A DNA stretch of 5,537 nucleotides from NCBI GenBank assembly GCA_001820485.1, contig MHPU01000037.1:1-5537 (forward strand). The letters run 5' to 3'. The notes under the pieces are model-generated. The model worked only from the letters and a program-made list of their open reading frames with translations. It had not been told where the DNA came from and ran no database searches. Each line of letters opens with the position of its first letter. Positions within the stretch are counted from its first letter, which is position 1. A program made the position numbers and the translations under genes. Below, piece by piece: positions 4,428 to 5,537 of this stretch. This DNA is from Candidatus Staskawiczbacteria bacterium RIFOXYD1_FULL_32_13. Its GTDB lineage: Bacteria > Patescibacteriota > Minisyncoccia > Minisyncoccales > Staskawiczbacteraceae.

Positions 4428-4931
4428 TTAAACTAAAAAATATAAAATTAAACTACTTAGAGCCAAGATTGAGAAAGGAACCACAACTTTTTGGTAAGGA
4501 AAATATCCTTTACCATTGTTTTTATTTTTCAAATATCCATTTAACCACACAGCTCCTAAAAATATAAATGTTCCCAAAAATGTTCCAAATAAAATTTTGT
4601 CCACACCCCAAAATTTATTATTAATACTACCTATAATATTATAATAACTAAGTGGAACTAAAGTCAGTACATAATAAGCAAGCCAAATAGTTAAATCATC
4701 AAATTTAAATCTCCATCCTTTTTTTCGCATCCAATCTATTGTCCACAAAACTAAAGCAACTAAAATCCCTCCAATCCACAAACTTGTTACCATATCATCA
4801 AGACCAAATTTTCTTGTAAAATATAGACCACCTCCCACAGCTACCACGCATACTGGGCAAACTGCCTTTGCTAAGTTAGCAAATAATAAAGCAATTAAAG
4901 AAACTACAAACAATGTTTTTTTATTCTGCAT
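4428..4931 (-). CDS. Polytopic membrane protein with CPVC motif, likely thiol-redox partner
   Basis: 167 aa. The N-terminal hydrophobic segment (about 6-24) ends directly at C25-P-V-C28. Four more helices follow at about 46-67, 79-100, 112-134 and 148-167, with the Lys-rich loops WMRKKGWRFK (67-76) and LKNKNNGKGY (134-143). A CPxC pair at the outer edge of a helix suggests dithiol/disulfide exchange, as in DsbB, VKOR or CcdA, although the rest of the sequence matches none of these that I recognise. Its ATG lies inside the end of the thioredoxin gene (11-bp overlap) with no ribosome site, implying translational coupling and joint function. Nothing else in the protein looks catalytic. The 3' end lies in a 14-bp direct repeat (4422-4435 / 4442-4455). 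Confidence 0.85.
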   Translation of the reverse strand: MQNKKTLFVVSLIALLFANLAKAVCPVCVVAVGGGLYFTRKFGLDDMVTSLWIGGILVALVLWTIDWMRKKGWRFKFDDLTIWLAYYVLTLVPLSYYNIIGSINNKFWGVDKILFGTFLGTFIFLGAVWLNGYLKNKNNGKGYFPYQKVVVPFSILALSSLILYFLV

Positions 4932-5307
4932 TTTGAAAAAATTTAATTATATCAACATCTCCAGAAATACAATTTTTACTATCCCATAAAAATGGTACTC
5001 CAATTTTATCTGTTGGCAGTCCACAAGAATTTGCTTTTTCTACTAAAATATTTGCATTTTCTTTATTATTAAAGACTTCCAATTTTGTAAAGTTTACCCT
5101 TTTTTCAATCTCATTATCTCTAATAAATTTATCTACATTCTCGCAATGGGAGCAACCATTACCATAAAATAAAATAATGCCACTGGCTTCTACTTTAGGC
5201 TTAAAAAATATTTTTTGTAAATTACCACTAGTATAACCAAAATAAAACAAACCAGCTAAAACAATTAAGCCTATTGCTACTATTGTTAAAATTAGATTCT
5301 TTTTCAT
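4921..5307 (-). CDS. Membrane-anchored thioredoxin-like protein
   Basis: 128 aa from the ATG at 5307. The frame is open to a TTG at 5325, but the 6 extra residues are unneeded and the promoter overlaps them. An N-terminal KK plus hydrophobic helix (about 4-24) anchors it, leaving the domain outside the membrane. The thioredoxin fold follows: strand GIILFYG (43-49), active site C52-S-H-C55 in GNGCSHC, strand VNFTKLEVF (72-80) and the cis-proline loop GVPFLW (103-108, P105). Two further Cys (C95, C113) may form a second disulfide or a relay. The protein is short, close to a minimal thioredoxin/glutaredoxin domain. Role: oxidising, reducing or isomerising disulfides in exported proteins; the direction cannot be read from sequence. 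It overlaps the CPVC membrane protein by 11 bp, its likely electron partner. Confidence 0.9.
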   Translation of the reverse strand: MKKNLILTIVAIGLIVLAGLFYFGYTSGNLQKIFFKPKVEASGIILFYGNGCSHCENVDKFIRDNEIEKRVNFTKLEVFNNKENANILVEKANSCGLPTDKIGVPFLWDSKNCISGDVDIIKFFQNAE

Positions 5308-5313
5308 ATATTT

Positions 5314-5342
5314 ATTAAAGCACAAATTAATTATTACTTCAA
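5314..5342 (-). promoter_or_regulatory. Candidate promoter of the thioredoxin/CPVC pair, leaderless
   Basis: On the minus strand TTGAAG (5342-5337), a 17-nt spacer and TTTAAT (5319-5314). Six bases then separate the -10 from the ATG at 5307, the same geometry as the promoter at 755-783. The site lies in the 67-bp gap after the cation transporter gene, and no terminator is seen in that gap. Confidence 0.45.
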
Positions 5343-5374
5343 ATTTTTATTCACAACTTTATTAAATAAAATAT

Positions 5375-5537
5375 TTAAAATAAAGATTTATTATGCTTAT
5401 TTGATTCTTTTATTATCGCTACTGAAAAATATATAGCTAAACTAGCAATTCCTATGCCAATAATTATATCTGGCCACATAGAATTAAAATATGCAACTAA
5501 GATTCCTGCCATAATAACACCAATATTACTAAACACA
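5375..5537 (-). CDS. Cation diffusion facilitator family transporter, C-terminal part only
   Basis: The window's right edge cuts the gene; 53 C-terminal residues remain. They read VFSNIGVIMAGILVAYF (helix V of the CDF/CzcD family, just after its metal-binding Asp), then MWPDIIIGIGIASLAIYFSV (helix VI), then AIIKESNKHNKSLF and a TAA stop. The family exports Zn, Fe, Mn, Cd or similar divalent ions from the cytoplasm by exchange with protons. Most members carry an ~80-residue cytoplasmic metal-sensing domain after helix VI; here only about 14 residues follow, so this is a domain-less short form or a truncated one. The metal cannot be judged because the helix II and V site residues lie outside. 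The thioredoxin gene follows after 67 bp on the same strand. Confidence 0.85.
   Translation of the reverse strand, partial: VFSNIGVIMAGILVAYFNSMWPDIIIGIGIASLAIYFSVAIIKESNKHNKSLF

Noticed and set aside
5308..5325. TTG start of the thioredoxin gene at 5325
   Set aside because: The ATG at 5307 gives a normal KK plus hydrophobic anchor, and the promoter candidate (-10 at 5319-5314) overlaps the extra codons.

Overview
The window is AT-rich and bacterial. It carries eight genes on the minus strand (one cut by the right edge) and two very small genes on the plus strand. The mix fits a Candidate Phyla Radiation / Patescibacteria genome: a free-standing membrane-anchored ComEC-type metallo-beta-lactamase protein, a DUF5679-like mini zinc ribbon, a PaaX/Cas2-like protein, an orphan helical protein, a thioredoxin/CPVC membrane pair, and almost no Shine-Dalgarno sequences on the minus-strand genes. 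That lineage is inferred from gene content only; the window has no rRNA or other marker. Glycine and tryptophan codons and the TAA stops look normal, so nothing suggests a reassigned UGA.

Left part (1-1800): a terminator for an unseen plus-strand gene comes first. A PaaX/Cas2-like gene follows, bracketed by two copies of a ~30-36 bp hairpin repeat; the upstream copy supplies the -35 box of its promoter. Next is a ComEC-like MBL gene that appears to have absorbed a dispersed palindromic repeat in frame as a ~19-residue insert.

Middle (1800-3700): two small two-helix membrane proteins are on the plus strand, each with a strong AAAGGAG ribosome site and its own terminator. They alternate with minus-strand genes for a small zinc ribbon (2190-2354, 54 aa) and a classical NAD-type short-chain dehydrogenase. 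AT-rich 7-bp tandem repeats lie in the leader of the dehydrogenase gene.

Right part (3700-5537): an orphan all-helical protein, then a ~150 bp compound inverted repeat that looks like a small non-coding element. Beyond it are two overlapping genes, a membrane thioredoxin (CSHC) and a polytopic CPVC protein, which probably form an envelope thiol-redox pair. Last is the 3' end of a cation diffusion facilitator that stops right after its final helix.

The strongest candidates for something undescribed are the hairpin-flanked Cas2-like gene (123-803), the in-frame repeat in the MBL gene (1075-1131), the compound inverted repeat (4258-4409) and the redox pair. Two minus-strand promoters (for the genes starting at 748 and 5307) put the predicted transcription start on the start codon itself, suggesting leaderless mRNAs.
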